Below, piece by piece: positions 25,341 to 33,948 of a stretch of 53,532 bases of DNA. The notes under the pieces were generated by a model, which made no database searches, was not told the DNA's origin, and was given only the letters and a program-made list of their open reading frames with translations. The translations under genes were made by a program, and so were the position numbers. Location: assembly GCA_022574555.1 (NCBI GenBank), contig JACZRV010000011.1, positions 1-53,532 on the forward strand, in the 5' to 3' direction. Numbering within the stretch: the first letter of the stretch is position 1; every line of letters begins with the position of its first letter. Source of the DNA: SAR324 cluster bacterium (GTDB taxonomy: Bacteria; SAR324; JACQKK01).

Positions 25341-26474
25341 ATGCGCTCAAATCGCCATTCGCAAACCATCGTACAACGATTCCAGGAACCGTTCACATTT
25401 GAAACCACCTACTTGGGAAACACGGAGACCATATCCGAGCTAGAGGTCGCTCATGAGGAATGGGGAAACCCAGCCCATCCCGTGATTTTGGTCTGTCACG
25501 CGCTCAGCCAGAATACACATGCGACGGACTTGGATTATCCGGACGATTTCCACCGTTCATGGTGGACGTCCATGGTAGGCCCTGGACGTGCGGTTGATAC
25601 CGACAAGTATCGCGTAATCTGCATCAATATGCTCGGCGGTTGCGGCGGTACTTCCGGACCGGCCACGGTGAACCCGGAAACGGGACGGCCCTTCGGACTT
25701 CACTTTCCCGTGGTCAGCATCGGCGACATGGTGCGCAGCCAGAAAATTCTGATGGATCATTTGGGGATCAAAAGGCTGCATGCGGTGATCGGGGGCAGCA
25801 TGGGCGGTTTCCAGGCCCTGGAATGGGGGATCTTATATCCTGATTTTGTTGAGCGGATCATCCCCGTCGCATCGTCGGCCTATTCCAACCAGTTCATGAT
25901 CATGACGAACCGGGTGCAAATCGACGCCATTCAATCGGACCGTGTATATAAGCAAGGAGATTATCATGATGGCGCCGTGCCCGAATCCGGGTTGGCCGTG
26001 GCTCGTATGGTAGGATTTACCACCTTCATCTCACCGCTGATGATGGAAAAGAAGTTCCAAAAGGATCGTAACAGTAAAAGGGAGCCTCACGCGGACGCCG
26101 GGTTCCACCAACAGATGTTACACGAGGCGGAAAACTACCTGCGCCACGTCTCCGAGCCGTTCAGCAAGGACTTCGACCCCAACTCCATGGTGTATCTGCT
26201 GCAAAGCTGGACCCACTTCGACCTGGCAATCAAATATGGCACCCTGGCCAAGGCCGTGGAGCCGATCCAAGCGAAAACGATGTTGATTTGCGCATCGGGC
26301 GACAATCTGTTCCCGCCCTATCTTTCCTACGACGTGCTCCGTGCCTTGGAGGTAAACAATAAGAAGGCGGAGGTGGTAACCATCGACGACGACTATGGGC
26401 ACGATTTTTTCCTGATCCCGGAAATCATCTTGGACAAAATTACGCCTCACCTGGTGAGATTCTTGTCCACGTAA
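25341..26474 (+). CDS. metX: Homoserine O-acyltransferase (MetX family)
   Basis: A 377-residue alpha/beta-hydrolase enzyme. The nucleophile elbow GGSMGG holds S153. The catalytic aspartate lies in CASGDNLFPP and the histidine in YGHDFFL near the C-terminus. The region NMLGGCGGTSGPATVNP matches the family's GGC..(S/T)TGP loop. It would acylate homoserine in methionine biosynthesis. Related enzymes acylate serine or use succinyl-CoA, and the ligand specificity cannot be settled by eye. MetW, the usual partner, is not adjacent. Confidence 0.87.
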   Translation: MRSNRHSQTIVQRFQEPFTFETTYLGNTETISELEVAHEEWGNPAHPVILVCHALSQNTHATDLDYPDDFHRSWWTSMVGPGRAVDTDKYRVICINMLGGCGGTSGPATVNPETGRPFGLHFPVVSIGDMVRSQKILMDHLGIKRLHAVIGGSMGGFQALEWGILYPDFVERIIPVASSAYSNQFMIMTNRVQIDAIQSDRVYKQGDYHDGAVPESGLAVARMVGFTTFISPLMMEKKFQKDRNSKREPHADAGFHQQMLHEAENYLRHVSEPFSKDFDPNSMVYLLQSWTHFDLAIKYGTLAKAVEPIQAKTMLICASGDNLFPPYLSYDVLRALEVNNKKAEVVTIDDDYGHDFFLIPEIILDKITPHLVRFLST

Positions 26475-26498
26475 CCCGATCCAGGTTATCGATTTTTT
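26471..26498 (+). terminator. Weak intrinsic terminator candidate after metX
   Basis: GTAACC (26471-26476) pairs with GGTTAT (26484-26489) around a 7-base loop, with one G-U pair. Six T residues follow at 26493-26498. The stem includes the metX stop codon. The stem is short, so this is a weak candidate. Confidence 0.35.
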
Positions 26499-26584
26499 CC
26501 TGCCATCGTGTCGGTGTGCTGCTGTCGATTGAACCGCGGGGCTTGGAGGATGCGATTTCCGGCTTTTCCATTAATTGTAAGATC

Positions 26585-27049
26585 ATGGATGACGAAATAT
26601 TCATGCGTCATGCCCTGGAGGCGGGCGCGGCGGTTGTTGGAACCACGGGAGAAAATCCTGCGGTCGGATGCGTGGTGGTCTGTCGCGGTAAATTAGTGGC
26701 CACAGGGGCGACTCGGCCGCCGGGCGGAGCTCATGCCGAAGTGGTGGCGGTGGAGCGGGCGGAAGCTGACGGCTATGCCATTTCCCAATGCGAGGTGTAT
26801 GTCACCCTCGAACCATGCTCATTTTATGGGCGCACGCCGCCATGTGCGCGGCTTCTTGCGCAAAAGGGGCCCAGCCGAGTGGTGATCGCGCTACGAGATC
26901 CACACCCCAAGGTCTCGGGTGCCGGAATTCTTCAACTGGAGCAGGCAGGGATTGAAGTCGTCGTCGGGGTTTTGTCCGCGGAAGCTACAAAAGCGCTGGC
27001 ATCGTGGTTGGAGCGTCATTCCCAGCCTGGGGCAAAAGCCGGCGTTTGA
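26585..27049 (+). CDS. Stand-alone RibD-type pyrimidine deaminase
   Basis: A 154-residue protein corresponding to the N-terminal deaminase domain of RibD. NPAVGCVVV (24-32), the zinc and proton-shuttle residues H50-A-E52, and PC78-x8-C87 (PCSFYGRTPPC) are all present. In the riboflavin pathway this domain deaminates diaminohydroxyphosphoribosylaminopyrimidine. The reductase domain that normally follows is absent: the frame stops after SWLERHSQPGAKAGV, where RibD usually continues into the NADPH-binding reductase. ATG at 26585 fits the family start. It may work with a separate reductase, or it may be a deaminase paralogue with another substrate. Confidence 0.82.
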   Translation: MDDEIFMRHALEAGAAVVGTTGENPAVGCVVVCRGKLVATGATRPPGGAHAEVVAVERAEADGYAISQCEVYVTLEPCSFYGRTPPCARLLAQKGPSRVVIALRDPHPKVSGAGILQLEQAGIEVVVGVLSAEATKALASWLERHSQPGAKAGV

Positions 27050-27107
27050 ATTTGGTCCGTTCCGCCGTTGTGCCAGCGGCCCGGTAACTGTGCGTGGATT
27101 CAGGGCG

Positions 27108-27491
27108 CTATCCACGTACCGGCAGCATGACCACTCCAGCACGGCGTAGTCCAAGTTCGTCGCGCACCGAGTCGGTCTGACCAATCCAATTGCCTAGTCC
27201 TCCCAGGGTGGAGACCATGTCGATGGGGGGGAACTGGTTGCCCGGGTAACCGTAGATGCGAAACTGATACGTCGATTTGCCCGGGCGGCGAACGCCGGCA
27301 ATCAGGAGGTGCGGCTTTCTACTCAAATCGAACTCCAATCTATGCAAACAATCTATGCAAAAGAGTGCCGTGGGTGGAGACGATTGATCCTGCCGATAAT
27401 TGTCTCGCACCGATCGCTTAAATGTAGAGCAAGCCTCGTACCACAACGGTAGATACGGCCGGATGCCAGCAATGTTGCGCAACCTATCCAC
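27108..27491 (-). CDS. Doubtful hypothetical ORF
   Basis: A 127-codon frame starting at GTG 27491, without a ribosome site. The same frame stays open upstream to the stop of the SRAP gene (about 27605), but no ATG is found in that stretch. The translated sequence has plausible composition (for example STYQFRIYGYPGNQFPPIDM), yet I recognise no domain. It lies directly after the SRAP gene in the same direction. It may be a real gene with an unusual start, the remnant of one, or chance. Confidence 0.25.
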   Translation of the reverse strand: MDRLRNIAGIRPYLPLWYEACSTFKRSVRDNYRQDQSSPPTALFCIDCLHRLEFDLSRKPHLLIAGVRRPGKSTYQFRIYGYPGNQFPPIDMVSTLGGLGNWIGQTDSVRDELGLRRAGVVMLPVRG

Positions 27492-27605
27492 GGTAAGGTG
27501 ATTGTCAGGCCGATATTCTGAAATGCCGCAGGCTGGGGCCCGTAGTTGACGATGGAAGTGTTTTGACGCGCGGAGAATCCGCTTCTGTGTTTCTATGCCA
27601 AGTGG

Positions 27606-28310
27606 TCATCTGCCGTTTGTCTCGTCCCGCCCCGCATCGGGTTCGACGGGCTCGATGCAGCGCGGGTCGTCATTTTTGGGATTGTTGACGTACGGGCTTA
27701 CGGGTACGGCGATCAGCGCTTCGTGGGGATAGGGCCGCAGCAAGGGGACTACCGCTGCCGGGTTTTTCTCGTCGATGTCCAGCCACCGATCATATTCCTC
27801 CGGCGGCAGGATGACCGGCATGCGGTGGTGGATGGCGCGCAGGCGCGCGCTGGGCTCCGTGGTCAGGATGGTGCATGATTCGACGGCGCCGCCATCGGGG
27901 CCCTGCCAAATTTCCCACAGGCCCGCGAAGGCGAACGGTGCGCCGTCTTTCATGCGCACATTGTAGGGCTGCTTTCCGGCGGACATTTTTTTCCACTCGT
28001 AGTAACCGTGGGCGGGGATCAGGCAGCGCCGATAGCGCATCGCTCCCCGGAAGGAGGGTTTCTCCGCGGCGGTTTCGGCTCGCGCGTTGATCATGCGGTT
28101 ACCGATCGCGGGATCCTTGGCCCAATGGGGAATGAGACCCCAGCGCAGGAAACAAAGCTCCCGCATTCCGGATTGCGCATTTTCACGTACGGCGGCGAGG
28201 GGTTGCGTGGGCGCAATGTTATAGCGGGGTGCGGCATCGTGACCGTCCTCGATCCCAAAGAGAATCAGCAGGGCGTCGGCAAGTTTGTTGACGTTGAATC
28301 GTCCGCACAT
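27606..28310 (-). CDS. SRAP-domain protein (YedK/HMCES family)
   Basis: A 234-residue protein with the full active-site set of the SRAP family: Cys2, directly exposed after removal of Met1; N75 in NARAE; E105 in YYEW; and the histidine pair in AIHHRMPV (161-162). These proteins bind abasic sites in single-stranded DNA and form a thiazolidine crosslink through Cys2, shielding the lesion during replication. In bacteria the gene is linked to the SOS response. No LexA box was recognised upstream. It follows the DUF4392 gene by 45 bases on the same strand. Confidence 0.93.
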   Translation of the reverse strand: MCGRFNVNKLADALLILFGIEDGHDAAPRYNIAPTQPLAAVRENAQSGMRELCFLRWGLIPHWAKDPAIGNRMINARAETAAEKPSFRGAMRYRRCLIPAHGYYEWKKMSAGKQPYNVRMKDGAPFAFAGLWEIWQGPDGGAVESCTILTTEPSARLRAIHHRMPVILPPEEYDRWLDIDEKNPAAVVPLLRPYPHEALIAVPVSPYVNNPKNDDPRCIEPVEPDAGRDETNGR

Positions 28311-28355
28311 GGTTTGAGGCGGGGAAAATTTCTATCAGTTGCCGTTGCGCATCGG

Positions 28356-29186
28356 TTAGCCGGTCGCGTCGGATACATAGCGGCGGATCTGCTCCAGAAG
28401 ATCGAGGCTATGGTCTAACGGCAGCCCATCGACTGTGGCGCCGAATTTCAGGGTGACCCCATCCACCGCGCCGGCATCGACAAGATCCATTACGCATCGC
28501 CGGGCGGCCCGCGCCGTGGGAAGAAGGTCCCGATTTTTGGCCAGCGATAGCGCCCCGGCGAGCCCGTAAGCGCCCCAGTTGGAAATGCCGGCAACGATCA
28601 GGTAGTCGGTCACCACGGTAGACGCGATACGATCACCGCACGCGACCGATCGTGTCACTTCGTCGATCACCCGGCCCATGCCTATCTCGTTGCCGCCGTC
28701 GCCGATGCCGATGGTCAATATGCCGAACTGTTCAGCCCCGATAAACATTTCGTCCAATGGCGCGGTATGCGGTGTGAGATCTTCACCCCGCATATTGTAG
28801 TATCGCCCGTCCCGGGCCCTGCCCAGCCTTTCAACGGCGATCAGATGGCTCGGATCGAGTTCTTCCAGCAGCGCGGGATGGTAGACGTAGAGCGGCTCGG
28901 CGCCCTGGGCTTGGAACAACGGTAAGTTGGCGGCATCGGTCACGTAGTCCACTGGAATACCCAAGGCCAGCAGCGCGTCGCCCAATGCCTTCGCACCGGG
29001 GGGGCCGTCGGTTTCTCCTGCCTGCGCCGCCGGCACGAAGAAGCCGCTGACAATGGCTACCTTTTTGGCCGAACTCAGTGCCAGGGCGGCTTGGCGGAGA
29101 TGATCGGGCTGCACCAAGCCCGCAATATTTCGCTGGCCCGGGTCCTGTGCAATGAGCCGCTCGATAGCAGCCACGGGTGTTTCCAT
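28356..29186 (-). CDS. DUF4392 family protein, D-glutamate cyclase-like
   Basis: A 276-residue protein of the DUF4392 family, the fold of the C-terminal half of animal D-glutamate cyclase (DGLUCY, C14orf159), which interconverts D-glutamate and 5-oxo-D-proline. Family-like features are VAIVSGFFVPAA near the N-terminus, ETDGPPGAKALGDAL, and the metal- and substrate-binding region IGIGDGGNEIGMG. ATG at 29186 is preceded by GGTGATG, 4 bases after the DUF1445 stop. Bacterial activity is inferred from the homology and the neighbour. Confidence 0.85.
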   Translation of the reverse strand: METPVAAIERLIAQDPGQRNIAGLVQPDHLRQAALALSSAKKVAIVSGFFVPAAQAGETDGPPGAKALGDALLALGIPVDYVTDAANLPLFQAQGAEPLYVYHPALLEELDPSHLIAVERLGRARDGRYYNMRGEDLTPHTAPLDEMFIGAEQFGILTIGIGDGGNEIGMGRVIDEVTRSVACGDRIASTVVTDYLIVAGISNWGAYGLAGALSLAKNRDLLPTARAARRCVMDLVDAGAVDGVTLKFGATVDGLPLDHSLDLLEQIRRYVSDATG

Positions 29187-29190
29187 CGCA

Positions 29191-30006
29191 TCACCACACG
29201 CTCTCGTTGAATTGATGCAGCGCCTCTTCCCGCAGATCCGATACGAACATGTGCCCGGGCGCATGAGTGATCGCCAGGGGCAGCTTGGCGTTCAGCAAGG
29301 CCTCCTGGGTCGTGACGCCACAGGCCCAAAACACGGGGACTTCCCCATCGTGGATGGGTACTGCGTCGCCGTACTCGGGCACAGCGAGATCGCGTATACC
29401 GATGGCGTCCGGATTTCCGAAATGGACCGGCGCGCCGTGCACCTGGGGCAACGCACTGGAGATCACGGCCGCACGGATGGTTTCCGCTGGCGGAAACGGC
29501 CGCATGGATACCACCAATGGGCCGGAAAACACGCCCGCGGCGCGACAGGCGATTCCTGTCCGGTACATGGGGACATTGCGGCCCAGAGCCAAGTTGCGCA
29601 CCTCCAAGCCCGCGTCCATGAGTGGCTTCTCGAAACTGAAACTGCAACCGAGCAGAAATGACACGAAATCATCACGCCACACGGACGCCACTTCCGTGCG
29701 CTCCTCGACCATCTCCCCGTTCCGGAAGACGCGGTAGCGGGGCAGATCGCGGCTCAAGTCGCTGCCAGCAGCGAGCCGGACGGCTTCCAGGGACCCCGCC
29801 TCCACCACTTCCAGCAAGGGGCAGGGCTTCGGATTGCGTTGGCAAAACAGGAGAAAATCGAATGCGGCTGCTTGGGGAACGACCACCAGATTGGCTTGTA
29901 CGTACCCCAATGCATGCCCCGAGGTCTGCGAAGCATGTTCACCTGCGCGGCAAGCGAGCCGGAGTGAATGCCCGTCGGGGAAATAGGTTTCCGCTTTCGC
30001 CCGCAT
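29191..30006 (-). CDS. DUF1445 / YcsI family putative hydro-lyase
   Basis: A 271-residue protein of the DUF1445 (YcsI) family. The N-terminal GHALGYVQANLVVVP is the conserved family start, followed by FDFLLFCQRNPKPCPLLEV, and the C-terminal half has WACGVTTQEALL and ITHAPGHMFVSD. Database names call it a hydro-lyase without firm evidence. The same domain forms the N-terminal half of animal DGLUCY, whose C-terminal half is encoded by the next gene here, 4 bases away. The pair is therefore a split form of that enzyme. The start at 30006 fits the family; a ribosome site is weak. Confidence 0.88.
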   Translation of the reverse strand: MRAKAETYFPDGHSLRLACRAGEHASQTSGHALGYVQANLVVVPQAAAFDFLLFCQRNPKPCPLLEVVEAGSLEAVRLAAGSDLSRDLPRYRVFRNGEMVEERTEVASVWRDDFVSFLLGCSFSFEKPLMDAGLEVRNLALGRNVPMYRTGIACRAAGVFSGPLVVSMRPFPPAETIRAAVISSALPQVHGAPVHFGNPDAIGIRDLAVPEYGDAVPIHDGEVPVFWACGVTTQEALLNAKLPLAITHAPGHMFVSDLREEALHQFNESVW

Positions 30007-30192
30007 GGTCTGCACCCGTAGGAATTTTGCAGAGTCCCCGGAAGCGCGGTTCTCGCCGCTCGTCCAAGGCAATCAGCATCTGCATACTATCCCTGATTCC
30101 ATCCCGCAAGCCAGCCTGGGCGTGATGTCCGAGGGCCAATAACCAGATGCCGCCGCTTCATCGAAACGCTCAAGGCGGGGTTGACACGCGGC

Positions 30193-30212
30193 GTCAGGTT
30201 CGATTGCCTGAC
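30193..30212. repeat. Dyad symmetry in a divergent promoter region
   Basis: GTCAGG (30193-30198) and CCTGAC (30207-30212) form a 6-base dyad with an 8-base spacer, between the divergent ycsI-type gene and thpR. It resembles an operator half-site pair. It also looks like a tRNA T-arm, but no tRNA could be folded around it. The surrounding 243-base gap has no gene. Confidence 0.3.
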
Positions 30213-30249
30213 AAGGAATCTTTTGTGGTCGTCCATAAATCGGGAAGCC

Positions 30250-30843
30250 ATGACGCGTTGTTTTGTCGCCTTCGAACTGGCAGCCGCAAGCCGCCAATAT
30301 CTCCAGGAACGGGTGGTTCCAGTGCACGATGCCCTTCGCGTCAAGCGCAGATGGCCGATTCGACTGGTGCGCCCGGAGAACTGGCACGCCACCCTGCTCT
30401 TTTTCAACGATCTTTCCACTCAGGAGCGCGACACGGTTTGGCAAACCGTCGCAATGGGGGCCCGCGACGGTGCATGGCGGGGGTTGGCGTTTGACTGGCG
30501 CGGGCTCGAGCCGTGGCCGAATCGGCGGCGACCTTCGATGATCAGCCTGGTGGGAGAGGACCACCCTCAGGCCCGGTCCTGGCCGGTGGCCGGCCTGCTG
30601 CAACGAGAACCGTTTTCCAAGGCGGATGTCCGTCACTATGAGCCCTTCCGGCCGCATGTGACCGTCATGCGCTTCGATGTGCGCTGGCGCAAGACCCTGG
30701 CGGCGGACTGGGCGGAGGTCAGCGAGACCCTCGCGCCCATTGACAAATCGCGGATCGTCCTCGACCGTGCCGCTTTTTTTCTCTCGACCCTGTCGCGGGA
30801 TCAACCCATCTACCCGCGTGAGCGGACAATCTCCCTGGGATGA
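30250..30843 (+). CDS. thpR: RNA 2',3'-cyclic phosphodiesterase (LigT/ThpR)
   Basis: A 197-residue protein of the 2H phosphoesterase family. Both H-x-T-x motifs are present: H46-A-T48-L in the N-terminal half and H136-V-T138-V in the C-terminal half. The start MTRCFVAFEL is the family norm (usually RLFVAL or RLFIAI). It opens 2',3'-cyclic phosphate ends in RNA. It ends 9 bases from the convergent argH-type gene. Confidence 0.92.
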   Translation: MTRCFVAFELAAASRQYLQERVVPVHDALRVKRRWPIRLVRPENWHATLLFFNDLSTQERDTVWQTVAMGARDGAWRGLAFDWRGLEPWPNRRRPSMISLVGEDHPQARSWPVAGLLQREPFSKADVRHYEPFRPHVTVMRFDVRWRKTLAADWAEVSETLAPIDKSRIVLDRAAFFLSTLSRDQPIYPRERTISLG

Positions 30844-30852
30844 ATCTTACCG

Positions 30853-32361
30853 TTATCCCAGCTCAGTCGCAGCGTAGTCGTTACACCTTTGCCTCGCGGC
30901 CTCGATTCGTTTTCGCAACGGCCCAACATACCCCGTCAGCCGCTCAAGTTCGGCTTGCAACGATTCGATCTGGCGGCGCACGGCTTCCGGGGCGGGTGCA
31001 CCTGTGTGGATGCGCCACGACACGACACGATGCGGGTCGGTCAGGTCTGCCAGAATCGTTTTCAAAGGATCGATAGGGTGGCCGGCCTCCTCTACCGCGC
31101 GAACCGCCGCAGCCTGGGTGATGGTGCCCGATTTGCCCGCATACCGCACGGCCACCGCCGCGATGTCGTAGCAGGATCGAAAGGGCAGCGCGAGTGCTTG
31201 AGCCAACCTATCCGCGAAATCGGCAGCGGCCAGATACCCCTGATCCGTCCGCACCCGCATCGCCTCCACGTCAACGGTCATGGTGTCGATGACCGAGCCA
31301 ACGATAACCGGAGCCGGTTGGCACTCTCTCACGATGTCGAGCAGGAGGTATTTGGTCACCTGCGTGTCCCGGTTGTAACCGCTCATCCCGCCTTTGGGCA
31401 CCCCCAGCAATCCGGCGGTCATTCCTCCAATCCAGGCCGTTTTACCGCGGATCACTTCCGCCCAGTCAGGGTTCCGCTTCTGGGGCATGATGGAGGATCC
31501 GGTCACGTAGGCGTCGTCCAGGGCGATCATCCCCCAATAGGGATGACTCAACTGCACCAGGTCCTGGGCCACGGTGGACAGGTGGGTCATCATGGCGGCG
31601 TACACCGTTCCCACCTGCCATTCCAGTTCCCAGCGAGACCCAACGGCGTCCAAGGTGTTGGTTTCGACCCGGTCGAAGGCCAGCAATTCGGCCGTCAGCT
31701 CCCGGTCGATGGGCCAGGAAGTCCCGAAACCCGCCGCGGCGCCAAGGGGATTGCGGCCTGACAGATCGATGGCCAGCCTCAACCGTTCCAAATCGCGGCA
31801 CAATGCTTGGGCGTAGCTGCAGAGCCAGTGTGCCCAGGTGGTGACCATCGCCGGCTGCATGTGCGAAAAACCGGGTATGACCGTTTCCACATGCAGGCGC
31901 GCCTGATCGAGCAGCACCGTCATCAACTGGTGCAAGGATTCCGCGAGGTCCAGGCAGGCTTCCCGTACGAAGAGCCGGGTATCGCAGACGACCTGATCGT
32001 TTCGGCTCCGCCCCGTGTGCAGTCTGCCCCCCACCTCACTGCCTTCCCGTTGGGAGACGTAGGCTTCTACATTGCTGTGGACGTCTTCCCGGGCGGGATC
32101 GAGGACGAAGCGCCCGGCGCGCCAATCGGCCTCAAGGGCCCCTAGAGCAGATAGAAGCCCAATCAGCACTTCCCGGCCGAGAATGCCCTGGCGGTGGAGC
32201 ATGATGGCGTGGGCGCGATTGGTCCATAGATCGTACGGCAGCAGTTCCGCGTCTGCCATAGGCACCACGGTGACGTCTCGGCCGGAGCAAAATCTCACCA
32301 GCGCTTCCGCGGGTTTCGCGGCGAGGTGCTTGCCCCAGACCGGACCCCCAGCACCGCTCAT
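30853..32361 (-). CDS. argH: Argininosuccinate lyase family protein
   Basis: A 502-residue lyase of the fumarase/aspartase superfamily with the ArgH signatures EAYVSQREGSEVGGRLHTGR (HTGRSRND region near 110), GFSHMQPAMVTTWAHWL and GSSIMPQKRNPD. The last motif is usually GSS.MPQKKNPD, so one lysine is arginine here. The protein is about 40 residues longer than typical ArgH. It would cleave argininosuccinate to arginine and fumarate. A substrate shift is possible because no other arginine gene is near. Its ATG overlaps the AI-2E permease stop (ATGA). Confidence 0.8.
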   Translation of the reverse strand: MSGAGGPVWGKHLAAKPAEALVRFCSGRDVTVVPMADAELLPYDLWTNRAHAIMLHRQGILGREVLIGLLSALGALEADWRAGRFVLDPAREDVHSNVEAYVSQREGSEVGGRLHTGRSRNDQVVCDTRLFVREACLDLAESLHQLMTVLLDQARLHVETVIPGFSHMQPAMVTTWAHWLCSYAQALCRDLERLRLAIDLSGRNPLGAAAGFGTSWPIDRELTAELLAFDRVETNTLDAVGSRWELEWQVGTVYAAMMTHLSTVAQDLVQLSHPYWGMIALDDAYVTGSSIMPQKRNPDWAEVIRGKTAWIGGMTAGLLGVPKGGMSGYNRDTQVTKYLLLDIVRECQPAPVIVGSVIDTMTVDVEAMRVRTDQGYLAAADFADRLAQALALPFRSCYDIAAVAVRYAGKSGTITQAAAVRAVEEAGHPIDPLKTILADLTDPHRVVSWRIHTGAPAPEAVRRQIESLQAELERLTGYVGPLRKRIEAARQRCNDYAATELG

Positions 32362-33668
32362 GCCGGCGTTTCCAGGTTTTCGGCCACGCTTTTGATGTAG
32401 AGAAAACTGTTCTGCACCAGGGAAAAAATGGGCACGGCGATCAGAGCGCCGACGATGCCCGCGGTGTATTGTCCCACCAGCAGGGCGAAGATGATCAGGA
32501 TGGGGTGAATCTTGGAAGCGCCGCCGAGAATTTTCGGGTTGAGGAAATTGGCTTCGATGAAATGAATCACCAAGATCCACCCCACCGCAAGCAAGGCTGT
32601 CGTGGCGGAGATGGAAAACGCCATCAATACGATGGGCACCGACGAGATCAGAACCCCGAAGATGGGGATCAGCGAAAACAGCGTTGCGATCAGCGTGAGG
32701 GTGAACACGAACGGGACGCCCAGGACGATCAACCCCAAGCCGGTAAGCGCGCCGTTGACCACGCATATCATCAGCTGTCCGCGCACCACGCCACTCAGTC
32801 CATGATCGAGCCGGCGGAGCAACTCGTTGAACTCGCCGCGATATTGGGGTGGAACCAACGAGCAGAGAAAGTCCCAAATCCGTTGCGGGTCCGCGAGGAT
32901 GAATGCCGAAATGAAGAAGACCAGGAACGTCGTAAAAAACGAGCCCACGATGGCCGTGAGATGGCGCCGGCCCAACTGGATCAGCTCGAAAAAATTTTCT
33001 TCGAATATTTGCCGCATTTGCCCGAAGGCCCCGGAAATTGGGCCGCCGTTGGCGCGCGCCTCCGCAGTATTCGTCCTCTGTTCGGTCTTCTTACGGGGAA
33101 CGACTTCGAAGTGGCCACCGTCAATCTGCCTGACGACGTAAGTATAGTCCTCGACCAGGATTTCCCACGGCGCCCGTGGCTGGGAGGCATCGGTTGCCGC
33201 GCCATCCGCTGCCAATTCCGCTCCATTGGCGGCAAACGTCGTATCAGCCGGGATATCACCTTCGGCAGGATCGGGAATGAACTCGCCGATCCAGGCGCTC
33301 AGGTCGGTTTCCAGGGGCTGGATCCAATTGCGCTCCACCTCCACCAGCATGTGGGGCAGTTCCTTGACGATCTTGTTGAATTCCGTGACCAGATTGGGCA
33401 CGACAAAGCGTCCGGCCACGAATATGCCGGAAAAAAATACCGTGTAGGTCACGATGATGGCCAGCCCGCGGCGCATTCCGATGCCCCGAAACCGAATGCG
33501 GGTCAGCCGGTCGATGATTGGGGCGATCAGGTAGGATAGAAAAACAGCGAGAATGAACGGCAGCAAGACGGCATGGAAAAAATAAAGCGTTGCCAAGACC
33601 AGCCCAGTCAGGAGAACCAACGCGCCGAACCGGGCGTAGCGCACGACGAAAGCACCAATCGCCGACAT
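32358..33668 (-). CDS. AI-2E family transporter (PerM-like)
   Basis: A 436-residue membrane protein with two hydrophobic blocks. The N-terminal pair of helices (FGALVLLTGLVLATLYFFHA, then LLPFILAVFLSYLIAPIIDR) and the C-terminal cluster of about five helices match the AI-2E exporter superfamily. The long hydrophilic middle (about residues 95-240) is a periplasmic domain larger than usual. A TTG at 33683 would extend it by five residues. Substrates in the family include autoinducer-2 and sodium; no specific substrate can be assigned. It is translationally coupled to the ArgH-type gene. Confidence 0.85.
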   Translation of the reverse strand: MSAIGAFVVRYARFGALVLLTGLVLATLYFFHAVLLPFILAVFLSYLIAPIIDRLTRIRFRGIGMRRGLAIIVTYTVFFSGIFVAGRFVVPNLVTEFNKIVKELPHMLVEVERNWIQPLETDLSAWIGEFIPDPAEGDIPADTTFAANGAELAADGAATDASQPRAPWEILVEDYTYVVRQIDGGHFEVVPRKKTEQRTNTAEARANGGPISGAFGQMRQIFEENFFELIQLGRRHLTAIVGSFFTTFLVFFISAFILADPQRIWDFLCSLVPPQYRGEFNELLRRLDHGLSGVVRGQLMICVVNGALTGLGLIVLGVPFVFTLTLIATLFSLIPIFGVLISSVPIVLMAFSISATTALLAVGWILVIHFIEANFLNPKILGGASKIHPILIIFALLVGQYTAGIVGALIAVPIFSLVQNSFLYIKSVAENLETPA

Positions 33669-33948
33669 TTGATTGTCAGGCAACGGCGAGTCCCCCTCTG
33701 CAAAGCGATTGATTCATGCGCCAGCTCAATCTGAGACGAACTGCCAGTATCTCAGGCCACGGCCAACCCGCCATGTTACTGGCACGGGCGAATCTTCCTT
33801 CCTCATTCATAACACTTCCCCGCCTGCAAGGAAATTGACTCCAGGCGATTCGATCGGCGGCCAGAATCCGGAGAATGAGCCTTGTGCCCTTCAACAGGCC
33901 AATCATGCCGGCTAAATGGCACGGGAAATTTTGGTTAAGAGACCCATG

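Noticed and set aside
30193..30212. tRNA-like T-arm (GTCAGG-TTCGATTG-CCTGAC)
   Set aside because: The loop is 8 bases instead of 7, and no acceptor, D or anticodon arm could be placed around it.
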